A DNA stretch of 25,115 nucleotides from NCBI GenBank assembly GCA_045125095.1, contig JBGVMW010000093.1, positions 1 through 25,115 of the forward strand, in the 5' to 3' direction. Position numbers and translations under genes: made by a program. Below are positions 5,881 through 13,628 of this stretch, one piece after another. The notes under the pieces were generated by a model that was given only the letters and a program-made list of their open reading frames with translations, searched no databases and was not told where the DNA came from. Positions within the stretch are counted from its first letter, which is position 1. Every line of letters begins with the position of its first letter. This DNA comes from JBGVMW01 sp045125095. Lineage in GTDB: Bacteria > Bacillota > Clostridia > Lachnospirales > Lachnospiraceae.

Positions 5881-7703
5881 TAGGCTTCAAATAAACCTTC
5901 AAATTCTTCTTTATTAATCTTTTCTTTTTCTAACAACAATTCTGCACACTTTTCCAATACGGTACGGTTTTCTTCTAAAATTTCTTTTGCTCTTGCATAA
6001 CACTGGTCGATGATACATTTCACTTCTTTATCAATCAAACCTGCAATATTTTCACTGTAGCCCTTTGTCTGTGCCAAATCTCTACCAATGAATACTTCAT
6101 CACCATCGGTATCATAATTGATTAATCCTAATTCATCAGACATACCATACTTCGTAACCATTGCTCTTGCCATCTGTGTTGCCTGCTTAATATCCTGGGA
6201 TGCCCCCGTCGTAATATCGTCAAATATCATTTCTTCTGCTATTCTTCCACCTAACGATACCACAATATCCTGCAGCATTTTTCCCTTTGTGTTAAACATT
6301 TCATCTTTTTCAGGAAGTGGCATAGTATAACCGGCTGCCCCTGTTCCTGTTGGAATAATCGATACCGTATAAACCGGTCCCACATCAGGAAGTACATGGA
6401 ATAAAATCGCATGACCAGCTTCATGATAAGCAGTAACACGTTTCTCCTTCTCGGAGATGATACGGCTTCTTTTTTCTGCTCCGATTCCCACTTTAATGAA
6501 CGCCTGATTAATGTCAGATTGGCGAATATAGCCATTGTTCTGCTTTGCTGCATAAATTGCTGCTTCATTCACAAGATTTTCTAAATCCGCTCCTGTGAAG
6601 CCAGCTGTTGTCTGTGCAATCTGTGTCAAATCTACATCATCACCTAATGGTTTATTTTTCACATGCACCTTAAGAATTTCTTCTCTACCTTTTACATCCG
6701 GACGTCCTACGCCAACTTTTCTATCAAAACGTCCCGGACGAAGAATTGCCGGATCTAAGATATCTACACGGTTTGTAGCTGCCATGACTATAATTCCTTG
6801 ATTTTCACCAAAACCATCCATCTCTACTAACATCTGGTTCAAAGTCTGCTCACGCTCGTCATGACCTCCACCCATTCCGGTTCCTCTTCGTCTTGCCACA
6901 GCATCAATTTCGTCAATAAAAATGATACATGGCGCATTTTTCTTTGCTTCCTCAAACAAATCTCTTACACGGGAAGCACCAACACCAACAAACATTTCCA
7001 CGAAATCAGAACCCGAAATACTGAAAAACGGTACCCCGGTCTCACCAGCAACGGCTTTTGCAAGTAATGTCTTACCAGTACCCGGAGGACCTACTAACAG
7101 AACACCCTTTGGAATTCGGGCTCCTAATCTGTTATATTTTGCCGGAGCTTTTAGGAAATCAACGATTTCTGCTAACTCCTCTTTTTCCTCCTCGAGTCCT
7201 GCCACCTCTGCAAAAGTAACTAACTTACTGGCATCTGTAGTAAGCTTTGCACGACTCTTTCCAAAATTCATCATCTTGCTATTGCCACCACTGTTGCCTG
7301 CCTGACTATTTAACAAGCTTACAACAAGAATAATGACACCAATACCAATGACACATGGAAGAAGTATCTTAATCAACCAGCTCTCGCGGGCAACATCCTG
7401 TACGGTATAGGAACCAAAATTATTGTCCATCAGCATCTGCTCAATTTCATGCACGTCTGTACAATAAAATTCATACATGGTGTTGCCATCTAAATACACT
7501 TCTACCCGTCCGGTAGGTTGCTCCTGATTCTGGAACAATTCTACCTTAACTACTTTTCCTTCTTTAAAATCATTCACAAAATCAGTCGTATTGTATGATG
7601 TTGCATTGGTAAGAGAATTGCTCACTAAGTACCAGATTAAAAATGCTGCCACAATTAGAACTAAATAAAAACTAAGTCCATGATACTTATTTGTTTTCAC
7701 CAA
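5880..7703 (-). CDS. ftsH: ATP-dependent zinc metalloprotease FtsH
   Basis: A membrane-anchored AAA+ protease that extracts and degrades membrane and short-lived cytosolic proteins as a hexamer. Counting 607 residues from the TTG at 7703: TM1 is at about 10-30, an extracytoplasmic domain spans 31-108, and TM2 is at about 110-131. Walker A is GPPGTGKT (205-212), Walker B IIFIDEID (260-267), and the second region of homology with arginine fingers is LRPGRFDR (321-328). The zinc site HEAGH is at 427-431, with a further Asp ligand expected in SQDIKQATQMAR. The next codon, GTG at 7700, is better spaced from the GAGAGGG ribosome binding site and may be the true start. The gene is last in the tilS-hpt-ftsH operon, 31 bp after hpt, an order conserved with B. 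subtilis. The C-terminus is short compared with E. coli FtsH, as in many Clostridia. Confidence 0.97.
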   Translation of the reverse strand: MVKTNKYHGLSFYLVLIVAAFLIWYLVSNSLTNATSYNTTDFVNDFKEGKVVKVELFQNQEQPTGRVEVYLDGNTMYEFYCTDVHEIEQMLMDNNFGSYTVQDVARESWLIKILLPCVIGIGVIILVVSLLNSQAGNSGGNSKMMNFGKSRAKLTTDASKLVTFAEVAGLEEEKEELAEIVDFLKAPAKYNRLGARIPKGVLLVGPPGTGKTLLAKAVAGETGVPFFSISGSDFVEMFVGVGASRVRDLFEEAKKNAPCIIFIDEIDAVARRRGTGMGGGHDEREQTLNQMLVEMDGFGENQGIIVMAATNRVDILDPAILRPGRFDRKVGVGRPDVKGREEILKVHVKNKPLGDDVDLTQIAQTTAGFTGADLENLVNEAAIYAAKQNNGYIRQSDINQAFIKVGIGAEKRSRIISEKEKRVTAYHEAGHAILFHVLPDVGPVYTVSIIPTGTGAAGYTMPLPEKDEMFNTKGKMLQDIVVSLGGRIAEEMIFDDITTGASQDIKQATQMARAMVTKYGMSDELGLINYDTDGDEVFIGRDLAQTKGYSENIAGLIDKEVKCIIDQCYARAKEILEENRTVLEKCAELLLEKEKINKEEFEGLFEA

Positions 7704-7734
7704 TCTACCCTCTCTTTCCTTATTACTTTGAAAT

Positions 7735-8268
7735 CTATGATTCTTTTTCTATTTCTACCACTCCAATAAATGAAAGATTACGATATTTCTGCTGATAATC
7801 CAATCCATACCCTACTACAAATTCGTCTGGTATCTGGAAACAGGTATAATCTACCTTCACATCTTTCACACGGCGTTCCGGCTTATCTAAAAGTGTACAC
7901 AATCTGATACTGTTTGGATTCCGGCTCTCAAGCAACTCTAACAGATGACTTAAGGTTCTTCCAGAATCTACGATATCTTCTACTACAATTACATCTTTTC
8001 CTGTAATGGACTCATCTAAATCCTTTACAATCTTAATGACACCACTTGATTTTGTATCATCCCCATAGCTGGACACTGACATAAAGTCCATCGTAACCGG
8101 CACGTCAATGCGTTTTGACAATTCACACATGAAAAATACGCCGCCCTTTAACACACAAATCAAATGCACATTTTTTCCTTCATAATCCTTTGTAATCTGT
8201 TTCCCGATCTCACAAATTTTTTTATCCACATCTTCCTCAGAAATCAGAACTTTAATTCTTTCACTCAT
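7735..8268 (-). CDS. hpt: Hypoxanthine phosphoribosyltransferase
   Basis: A 177-residue purine-salvage enzyme that converts hypoxanthine and/or guanine plus PRPP to IMP or GMP in the cytoplasm. The PRPP-binding motif VIVVEDIVDSGRT covers residues 93-105, with acidic E97-D98. The pyrophosphate loop LKGG is at 40-43, and the flexible loop carries SSYGDDTKSSG. The base-binding region KPERRVKDVKVDYTCFQIPDEFVVGYGLD is typical. The ribosome binding site GGAGGAG stands close before the ATG. The first bases of the gene overlap the 3' end of tilS by 8 bp, which suggests translational coupling. The adjacency to tilS and ftsH is conserved in many Firmicutes. Confidence 0.96.
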   Translation of the reverse strand: MSERIKVLISEEDVDKKICEIGKQITKDYEGKNVHLICVLKGGVFFMCELSKRIDVPVTMDFMSVSSYGDDTKSSGVIKIVKDLDESITGKDVIVVEDIVDSGRTLSHLLELLESRNPNSIRLCTLLDKPERRVKDVKVDYTCFQIPDEFVVGYGLDYQQKYRNLSFIGVVEIEKES

Positions 8269-9646
8269 AAAACTCCTCCATGTATTGTACTTCTAATATT
8301 CTCTTTGTATCGCTTCTTACATAATTTGCTTCACTGGTGCGATATCCAATTATCCAAAGAATATGGTTGCCTTCCGCCAGAAGCGGAATAGAATCCCTCA
8401 TCTCGCAAGGTATTTTTTCATTAATAAAATAGGACTTCAACGATTGCTTACACTGACCGCCCTGCACCATTATATAATCACCGCTTTTTCTGGTTCGCAC
8501 TTGCAAATTACATTTAATTGTATCATAATCAAAGCATTTCGTATATGTTTTCTTTTCAAAAAATCCAATTTTTTCTGGAATTTTAATATTTGCAATCACT
8601 CGACTGTGGATTTTTGAAAGAATAGTTTCCCCCGGAATACACAATTCTGTTTCAAATCCCTTCTTGTCTTCTTTCTGCTTTCTTAGCAGTAATCGTTCGC
8701 CACTTTTTATTACTTCTATACGATTCGGAAGCAATGTCTTCTTGCCTGACTGCTTTTTACAGATTTCATACATCTGCTGTAAATGTACTGCTGTCAGGTT
8801 TTTTTTACTTCCTGCTGTAATCTGGTACGCATACAATAATACTTCTTTAACCAGAAATTCCGGTTCTGCAAGAATATCCGTCACTGCAACCACTGTTTCT
8901 TCTCCCGATAGACTTCCATACTGCTTCCATAATATTTCCACCTGTCTGGAAATATATGCATGAATTTGCTGCATATGCATAGCAGCTTCTGCAAGATGAG
9001 AAATTGCCTGTCCATTTAACTCCTGCTCCATATAAGGAAAAATAACATTGCGTATTTTATTTCTTGTATACGCATTAGAATAATTGCTTTCATCCGTCCG
9101 GTACTCAATATGGTGTTCTGCTAAATACCCTTCGATGTCCTTTCTATCCAGACAAAGAATCGGACGAATAATGGTGTCTCGTACCGGTTGGATAGATGCC
9201 ATTCCTTTTGTTCCAGCTCCACGAACCACATTCCACAGAAATGTTTCCGCACAATCTTTTTTATTGTGGGCAACTGCAATCTTATTCCCACCTACCCGTG
9301 CACACTCCTGATAAAAAAGTTCATATCGTACCTTTCTACCAGCTTCTTCCACTGACAGTTTTTCCTCTTTTGCTAATTTATCCACATCTACGTGAAAACT
9401 CCGGTAGCTTATCCCCAGTTTTTCACAGAATTCCTCCACATATCGGCAATCTTCCAATGCGGCTTCGCCTCTCAACCCATGTTCCACATGAACCACATGA
9501 AGAGTATGGTCGTATTGGGATTGCAATTGCCACAACATAAAAAGCAGACACATCGAATCTGCACCACCCGATACGCCTATAATGATTTTATCGCCACACT
9601 GAATCATTTCATATTCGTTGATATAAGTTATCACTTTTTGAAGCAT
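8261..9646 (-). CDS. tilS: tRNA(Ile)-lysidine synthase TilS
   Basis: A 461-residue enzyme that attaches lysine to C34 of tRNA-Ile(CAU), so that it reads AUA and is charged with isoleucine. The N-terminal PP-loop ATPase has the SGGADS motif (26-31) after IIIGV, followed by HNKKDCAETFLWNVVRGAG and the conserved TRNKIRN segment. A linker domain and the TilS C-terminal domain (about 370-455, including RTRKSGD and LKSYF) complete a full-length bacterial type. The start has a GGGAGAA ribosome binding site. It is the first gene of the tilS-hpt-ftsH operon, and its own promoter lies behind the spoIIE stop. Confidence 0.95.
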   Translation of the reverse strand: MLQKVITYINEYEMIQCGDKIIIGVSGGADSMCLLFMLWQLQSQYDHTLHVVHVEHGLRGEAALEDCRYVEEFCEKLGISYRSFHVDVDKLAKEEKLSVEEAGRKVRYELFYQECARVGGNKIAVAHNKKDCAETFLWNVVRGAGTKGMASIQPVRDTIIRPILCLDRKDIEGYLAEHHIEYRTDESNYSNAYTRNKIRNVIFPYMEQELNGQAISHLAEAAMHMQQIHAYISRQVEILWKQYGSLSGEETVVAVTDILAEPEFLVKEVLLYAYQITAGSKKNLTAVHLQQMYEICKKQSGKKTLLPNRIEVIKSGERLLLRKQKEDKKGFETELCIPGETILSKIHSRVIANIKIPEKIGFFEKKTYTKCFDYDTIKCNLQVRTRKSGDYIMVQGGQCKQSLKSYFINEKIPCEMRDSIPLLAEGNHILWIIGYRTSEANYVRSDTKRILEVQYMEEFYE

Positions 9647-9755
9647 GTATTTCTTCTCCCTGTGCTTTTCCGTTCATTTTTAAGTAATCGTTTCGTATCC
9701 TTATAATGCGCTTGCCTAAACAGGGTATGTTATATATTGGACACGTTCTCCACAT

Positions 9756-9783
9756 ATCTTACCATTTTTTCTACATTTATCAA
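9756..9783 (-). promoter_or_regulatory. Promoter of the tilS-hpt-ftsH operon
   Basis: On the minus strand, -35 TTGATA (9778-9783), a 16-bp spacer and extended -10 TGG-TAAGAT (9756-9761). It begins just after the spoIIE stop codon and leaves a leader of about 100 bases before tilS. No clear terminator separates spoIIE from it. Confidence 0.55.
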
Positions 9784-9789
9784 GTACCA

Positions 9790-11442
9790 TCAATTTTTTT
9801 GCCAGATTCCAAACGTAAGTACCGTCATATCATCTGAACAGTGTCCACCTGTCATGCGCAGGGTATGCTCCATAATGTAATCTGCAAATTCACGCATATT
9901 GCTGCCCTTATATTTTCCCAATATGGTTGCGAACAATTCTTCTGCCCGTTCAAAGGGAAGCGCCTCCAACATACCGTCACTAATCATAACGACGCAGTCG
10001 CCATCCCGTAACTGGTGCTTTGTGACCTGATAATCAGCACGATGAAACACGCCAGCCGGCAAATTCATGGAACGAACCATTTCCACACTATCATCCCGAA
10101 TCAGGAAGGAAGCAGCCGCTCCCGTCTTTAGGAATTCACACACACCTGTATATAAATTAATTTCACACAAATCCATAGTCGTAAAACCTGTATTTTCCTG
10201 CATTAGCACCGCTGTATTCATCATAGCCGCCGCAATCTCCTTGCGAAAACCGGCTTGCAGATACTGCTCTAACACTTCCATTAACCGTTCACTTTCCTCT
10301 TTTGCCCGGATACCGGAACCCATACCGTCAGAAATGCCTGCTATAAATTTCCCTTTATCTGTTTCAAATATAGTAAAACAGTCACCACTCACCTTTTCTC
10401 CATCCTTAGTACGCCTTGCTTCCCCATACAGCACTTGATAGGAGGTATCCTCAATTAACCGCAGTCTTCCATAATTTCCATTCACAACGCGCTTGCTTTC
10501 CTTTGCTGCAATGAGATTTCGTTTCATAATATGCCCAATGTAAGCTGCGGCCTCCCTTGCTAGTACACATCTTCCATCACCGCTTTTTATCTGCATATAG
10601 ATTTCGTAGCTTTTATCCTTTTTTTCTAATACAGATATATTGGTGGCATGAATATTCTGTTCTTTCAGCTTGCGTTTCAAAATATCCCCATAGAAAATCG
10701 TCTTATCCTGTGCACTGTACGCTTCCTCTACCACAGTCTGGATCAATCCTGCCGTTTCCTCAAGCTGCTCTGCGGATGCCAGCCGGTATTCCGCAAATTT
10801 TCCTCTCCAGATTAATTCCTGCCTGCTTCCCATAATCTGATCCTTTTCTTTCAATATGCGGATATCTTTAGAAAGCCGGGTCAGTGATTCCGACAACACA
10901 AGAAGCTGCTCCTTCACCTGTACCTGATGGTTCCAGTTCTCCACTTCCTCTGCCATGTCTCTGTCCGGCACACAGGCAAGCACTCGCCTGACAGCCTCCG
11001 ATACTGCAAAAATAATGCCTGCCTGAGCACAAATACCTCCATAATCCTGCAATAGGGTTCCTGACATATAAGACAGCAAAAAAGCCAGCCCCAACACCGC
11101 AATCGCACCTACTGCGCTAAGCACCCATTTATCTCTACAGTTTTTCCGTCTTCCTGTCCATTCACCCACCAGCAATACCATACCCATAGCAAAGCTATAC
11201 CGCAATGCTGTAAACACTGGTACTCTTAAAAACAAACCGCCTACCATCAATAGCAGATATGCCCCTCTGCCATACCCATTTGCATAGCCAGCTGTAAAAA
11301 ATGCTACACTAAGGGGACAACCACCCAGTAAAAAATAACTGCCTGTCCAAATCGTAAGCATCTGATAGACAGCCGATTTCCAAATCTTCGTTGCTCTCAC
11401 CTGTATTTTACATCCACTCTCTAACGCATCCGCCAGTCGCAT
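9790..11442 (-). CDS. spoIIE: Short stage II sporulation protein E (SpoIIE), PP2C-type phosphatase
   Basis: SpoIIE dephosphorylates SpoIIAA to release sigma-F in the forespore and also acts at the polar septum. This version has 550 residues, whereas the B. subtilis protein has about 827 with ten membrane segments. Here about six hydrophobic segments occupy residues 22-155. A coiled linker/regulatory region follows, then a PP2C/SpoIIE phosphatase domain from about 333 to the end. Metal-site motifs are intact: SG-D354, IS-D372-GMGSG, IS-D489-GM and S-D537-D538-MTVL. The start at 11442 is chosen because AGGGGGG stands six bases upstream. The GTG at 11496 directly abuts the predicted -10 and cannot be in the transcript, and the ATG at 11463 has a weaker site. 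Its place between divIC and tilS matches B. subtilis. The identity is secure; the shortened membrane part is unusual. Confidence 0.93.
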   Translation of the reverse strand: MRLADALESGCKIQVRATKIWKSAVYQMLTIWTGSYFLLGGCPLSVAFFTAGYANGYGRGAYLLLMVGGLFLRVPVFTALRYSFAMGMVLLVGEWTGRRKNCRDKWVLSAVGAIAVLGLAFLLSYMSGTLLQDYGGICAQAGIIFAVSEAVRRVLACVPDRDMAEEVENWNHQVQVKEQLLVLSESLTRLSKDIRILKEKDQIMGSRQELIWRGKFAEYRLASAEQLEETAGLIQTVVEEAYSAQDKTIFYGDILKRKLKEQNIHATNISVLEKKDKSYEIYMQIKSGDGRCVLAREAAAYIGHIMKRNLIAAKESKRVVNGNYGRLRLIEDTSYQVLYGEARRTKDGEKVSGDCFTIFETDKGKFIAGISDGMGSGIRAKEESERLMEVLEQYLQAGFRKEIAAAMMNTAVLMQENTGFTTMDLCEINLYTGVCEFLKTGAAASFLIRDDSVEMVRSMNLPAGVFHRADYQVTKHQLRDGDCVVMISDGMLEALPFERAEELFATILGKYKGSNMREFADYIMEHTLRMTGGHCSDDMTVLTFGIWQKN

Positions 11443-11496
11443 TCCTGTCCCCCCTGTTGCCATTACATTTCTATCCTGTTTCTTCACGTAACTCAC

Positions 11497-11529
11497 ATTA
11501 TACTCATACTATAATGCGGATTTTGTCAA
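11497..11529 (-). promoter_or_regulatory. Spo0A-type sigma-A promoter of spoIIE (21-bp spacer)
   Basis: On the minus strand, perfect -35 TTGACA (11524-11529) and perfect -10 TATAAT (11497-11502) are separated by 21 bp. B. subtilis spoIIE and spoIIG promoters are known for 21-22 bp spacing and dependence on phosphorylated Spo0A. The -35 overlaps TGACAAA, one base from the Spo0A box core TGNCGAA. Confidence 0.7.
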
Positions 11530-11546
11530 AACGGAGAGTGGGGGAT

Positions 11547-11567
11547 AATTTTCTAGTATACAAAAAA
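11547..11567 (-). other. Post-terminator motif, copy 3 (after divIC)
   Basis: A variant of the motif, TTCTAGTATACAAAAAA, again joined directly to the end of a terminator U-tract. It lies about 18 bases upstream of the spoIIE -35 box. Confidence 0.7.
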
Positions 11568-11590
11568 GAGAGCTTTTCGCTCTCTTTACT
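11562..11590 (-). terminator. divIC terminator
   Basis: On the minus strand, stem GAGAGC/GCTCTC (11579-11584 with 11568-11573) has a 5-base loop and is followed by six T. It overlaps the divIC stop codon and separates the yabP-yabQ-divIC unit from spoIIE. Confidence 0.88.
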
Positions 11591-11903
11591 CTGAATCCGG
11601 CTTGAAAATAATTTCATTTTCGTAAACCAGCCCTAATTTATCTTTTGCCACTTCTTCCACATACTGTTTTGTCTGCACATACTTTTTATATTCTTCTAAC
11701 TCTTTTGTACGTGCCTGTTCCTCTTCTAACTCTGCGGTCAAGGCTTGTTCTCTTGCTATGTACTCTTCGTTTTTCTCTTCCAAATCTACCTGCCGGAAAA
11801 ATACAACCACAGACATGACTGCGACAATTCCCAGGATTGACATGGCATTTATCTTATTATTCTGTTTGATGTATCGCCTTCTGCGTCTGCGTGTTTTCTT
11901 CAT
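11586..11903 (-). CDS. divIC: Septum formation initiator DivIC/FtsB family
   Basis: A 105-residue bitopic division protein that works with FtsL and DivIB at the septum. A very basic cytoplasmic N-terminus (KKTRRRRRR) precedes one membrane helix at about 20-37. A Glu/Lys-rich coiled coil spans about 40-80. The family-typical C-terminal patch is YVEEVAKDKLGLVYENEIIF. The start at 11903 follows GAGAGG seven bases upstream, and the in-frame ATG at 11918 has no site. It stands 42 bp after yabQ, as in B. subtilis where divIC follows yabQ. Confidence 0.92.
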   Translation of the reverse strand: MKKTRRRRRRYIKQNNKINAMSILGIVAVMSVVVFFRQVDLEEKNEEYIAREQALTAELEEEQARTKELEEYKKYVQTKQYVEEVAKDKLGLVYENEIIFKPDSE

Positions 11904-11945
11904 ACCGCTGCCTCTCATTTTATTACCGAACTATAAAGCATACAT

Positions 11946-12434
11946 TTAGTGCCTTAATATATATATTTTAAGGGTTCTTAGCTTTTTTTTCAATCCTTTT
12001 TTCTTACGAACATAGTGTTTTGTTACTTTCCTCCAAGTATAATTCCCAATCTTGTCACATTTACCGTATAAATATAAAAACGGCTTACCAAATACTCCCA
12101 TTATTAGACAAATCACTTTCATAATTTTCTGTAATATCCATGTGATTCCACCTGTCACATAGGAACTGATTGTCCAATTATATAGAAACATTCCTCCGGT
12201 CATTCCTGCCACAGCGAACCAACGGATTATGCCATCATTTTCATTATACAGCATGAGAAAAATCAGCACCGCGCAGACTATCCAGTATACCATATCCTCC
12301 ACGGAAATACATACGGACTTATGAGGTATCAGGCGACGTAGTATTCGGAAGATATCATAAAAAATAATCATACCAATTCCCAACAAAAAGGAATGTAACA
12401 AAAAGCTTAATTCATCAATAATTCCGCTTCCCAT
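11946..12434 (-). CDS. yabQ: Spore cortex biosynthesis membrane protein YabQ
   Basis: A 162-residue integral membrane protein. Four hydrophobic segments are visible: SFLLHSFLLGIGMIIFYDIF near residue 10, MVYWIVCAVLIFLMLY near 48, a third around WFAVAGMTGGMFLYNW, and a fourth around IMKVICLIMGVFGKPFLYLY. A strongly basic tail (VRKKKGLKKKLR) follows. The YabQ family is needed for spore cortex formation in B. subtilis. The FYDIFR and GKPF signatures and the position between yabP and divIC support the call. Its ATG lies one base after the yabP stop codon, so the two are probably translationally coupled. Confidence 0.9.
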   Translation of the reverse strand: MGSGIIDELSFLLHSFLLGIGMIIFYDIFRILRRLIPHKSVCISVEDMVYWIVCAVLIFLMLYNENDGIIRWFAVAGMTGGMFLYNWTISSYVTGGITWILQKIMKVICLIMGVFGKPFLYLYGKCDKIGNYTWRKVTKHYVRKKKGLKKKLRTLKIYILRH

Positions 12435-12435
12435 A

Positions 12436-12723
12436 TTACTTAAACAGCCTGCTTAGCAGACTTTCCCCAGACTTACTATTATAAGTATTCACCTCTGAAT
12501 AAGTAAATCCATCAATTCTTCCTTCAATGTCTACTTCCCCCTTTTCCAAAGACAGACGATTCACATGCAAATCATTTCCCTTTATCATCAGAAGTCCTAA
12601 TTCTGTCTCTAGCAAAATCTCATTCAAATCAAAAGAAAGCACATCCACCACGCCGGTAATGCTGCCTGCACTCCGGTTTTGCAATGCGAATTTATGCGCT
12701 TTCTGAATTGGTCGTTCTTCCAT
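12436..12723 (-). CDS. yabP: Sporulation protein YabP
   Basis: A 95-residue YabP/YqfC-family protein, first gene of the yabP-yabQ-divIC unit. The beta-rich core GVVDVLSFDLNEILLETELGLLMIKGNDLHVNRLSLEKGEVDIEG is typical of the family, in particular GNDLHVNRLSLEKGE. The start at 12723 has AAGGAG ten bases upstream. An in-frame GTG at 12732 directly abuts that site and is rejected. A sigma-E type promoter precedes it. In B. subtilis the gene is expressed in the mother cell, and its molecular role is not established. Confidence 0.92.
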   Translation of the reverse strand: MEERPIQKAHKFALQNRSAGSITGVVDVLSFDLNEILLETELGLLMIKGNDLHVNRLSLEKGEVDIEGRIDGFTYSEVNTYNSKSGESLLSRLFK

Positions 12724-12771
12724 ATTCTGCACACTCCTTACACCAGACTTATTGCCTTTTCATGTCTTTTT

Positions 12772-12800
12772 ATTATATGTCAGGCATAAGGGGAATATGT
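12772..12800 (-). promoter_or_regulatory. Sigma-E type promoter of yabP-yabQ
   Basis: On the minus strand, ACATATT (12794-12800), 14 bp, then CATATAAT (12772-12779). This fits the B. subtilis sigma-E consensus (ATATT with CATACAAT) in both boxes and in spacing. The overlapping sigma-A reading TTGACA...TATAAT would need a 20-bp spacer. Confidence 0.65.
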
Positions 12801-12854
12801 CAACAATGTCGTTGTTAGCTATGCGGGGGACAAATTCGCCGCCGTTCGAAATAT

Positions 12855-12880
12855 CATAACAACTAACGTTTTTTGTTATG
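12855..12880. other. Hairpin between rqcP and the yabP promoter
   Basis: CATAACAA (12855-12862) pairs with TTGTTATG (12873-12880). The minus-strand 3' side has no U-tract, so it is not a standard terminator. It may end or stabilise the rqcP transcript. The rest of 12724-12932 holds only the promoter described above. Confidence 0.5.
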
Positions 12881-12932
12881 GTAGGCAGAGAGAAGGTTAA
12901 TTAATACACTTGACGCACATACAAATCCGAAT

Positions 12933-13172
12933 CTACAGCAACCGATACAATTCCTTCGCCTCGTCCTTCTTAACCGTTTCCTGCACATCCAGCACTTCCA
13001 CCTTGACCGCCTTTGTACCAAACTGGATCTCAATAATATCCCCCTGCCTCACATTGGCAGACGCCTTCGCCGGCTTGTCATTAATGGTAACTCTTCCAGC
13101 ATCACATGCTTCATTAGCAACCGTTCTACGCTTAATCAGTCTCGATACTTTTAAAAACTTATCTAATCGCAT
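12933..13172 (-). CDS. rqcP: RqcP/YabO S4-domain ribosome-associated protein
   Basis: A 79-residue protein made of one S4 RNA-binding domain (MRLDKFLKVSRLIKRRTVANEACDAG, then VTINDKPAKASANVRQGDIIEI). Firmicute RqcP (formerly YabO) acts with RqcH on stalled 50S subunits during C-terminal alanine tailing. The ribosome binding site AAGGAGGAG is very strong. The gene follows hup, but a terminator stands in the 82-bp gap and no separate promoter is evident, so expression probably depends on read-through. The place beside yabP agrees with B. subtilis. Confidence 0.92.
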   Translation of the reverse strand: MRLDKFLKVSRLIKRRTVANEACDAGRVTINDKPAKASANVRQGDIIEIQFGTKAVKVEVLDVQETVKKDEAKELYRLL

Positions 13173-13201
13173 AATTCTCCTCCTTATATGCTTCTTTTAT
13201 G

Positions 13202-13231
13202 AAAAAAAGAGAACCTTTCGGTTCCCTTTTT
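13202..13231 (-). terminator. hup terminator (possible attenuator before rqcP)
   Basis: On the minus strand, GGGAACC/GGTTCTC with a GAAA tetraloop, followed by seven T. It lies only ~30 bases before rqcP and would reduce its level relative to HU. Confidence 0.88.
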
Positions 13232-13254
13232 CTTAACTGTAATGCTTCGCTTTT

Positions 13255-13530
13255 TTATGCGTTTACAATATCCTTTAATGCTTTACCAGCTTTAAACTTA
13301 GGAGCTTTAGAAGCAGGAATTGTGATTTCCTCCTTAGTCTGAGGATTTCTTCCTGTTCTTGCTGCTCTTTCAGAAACTTCAAATGTACCAAATCCAACTA
13401 ACTGGATTTTTTCACCCTTCTTTAATTCTTCTGCAACAACATCTGTGAAAGCCTTTAAAGCCTTCTCTGCATCCTTCTTAGATAATTCTGTTTTTTCTGC
13501 GATAGCAGCAATTAATTCTGTTTTGTTCAT
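13255..13530 (-). CDS. hup: HU family DNA-binding protein
   Basis: A 91-residue nucleoid protein that bends DNA as a dimer. The N-terminus MNKTELIAAIAEKTELSKKD is followed by GFGTFEVSERAARTGRNPQT, including the arm Pro that intercalates DNA, and ends with APKFKAGKALKD. The start at 13530 has AGGAGG nine bases upstream. The in-frame ATG at 13560 lacks a site and adds ten atypical residues. It has its own strong promoter and terminator, in line with a highly expressed gene inside a larger collinear block. Confidence 0.97.
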   Translation of the reverse strand: MNKTELIAAIAEKTELSKKDAEKALKAFTDVVAEELKKGEKIQLVGFGTFEVSERAARTGRNPQTKEEITIPASKAPKFKAGKALKDIVNA

Positions 13531-13599
13531 CCTGGAACTCCTCCTATTAATTTCGTTCATCTAATTACGGTACAACCTTACTCGTGTAGCCTACATCTA

Positions 13600-13628
13600 G
13601 TTATACCGTGTTTGCGCCTGTTTGTCAA
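13600..13628 (-). promoter_or_regulatory. hup promoter overlapping the mazG stop codon
   Basis: On the minus strand, -35 TTGACA (13623-13628), a 17-bp spacer and -10 TATAAC (13600-13605). The -35 shares bases with the mazG stop (13625-13627). A small palindrome TGTAGCCTACA lies in the leader (13585-13595). Confidence 0.85.

Noticed and set aside
6922..7305. 127-codon plus-strand frame inside ftsH
   Set aside because: It is the antisense shadow of a well-conserved gene, with no ribosome binding site or recognisable domain. The same applies to the frame at 19303-19908 in proS.
11442..11496. Longer SpoIIE start at the GTG 11496
   Set aside because: The GTG directly follows the predicted -10 and has no ribosome binding site, whereas ATG 11442 has AGGGGGG at good spacing.
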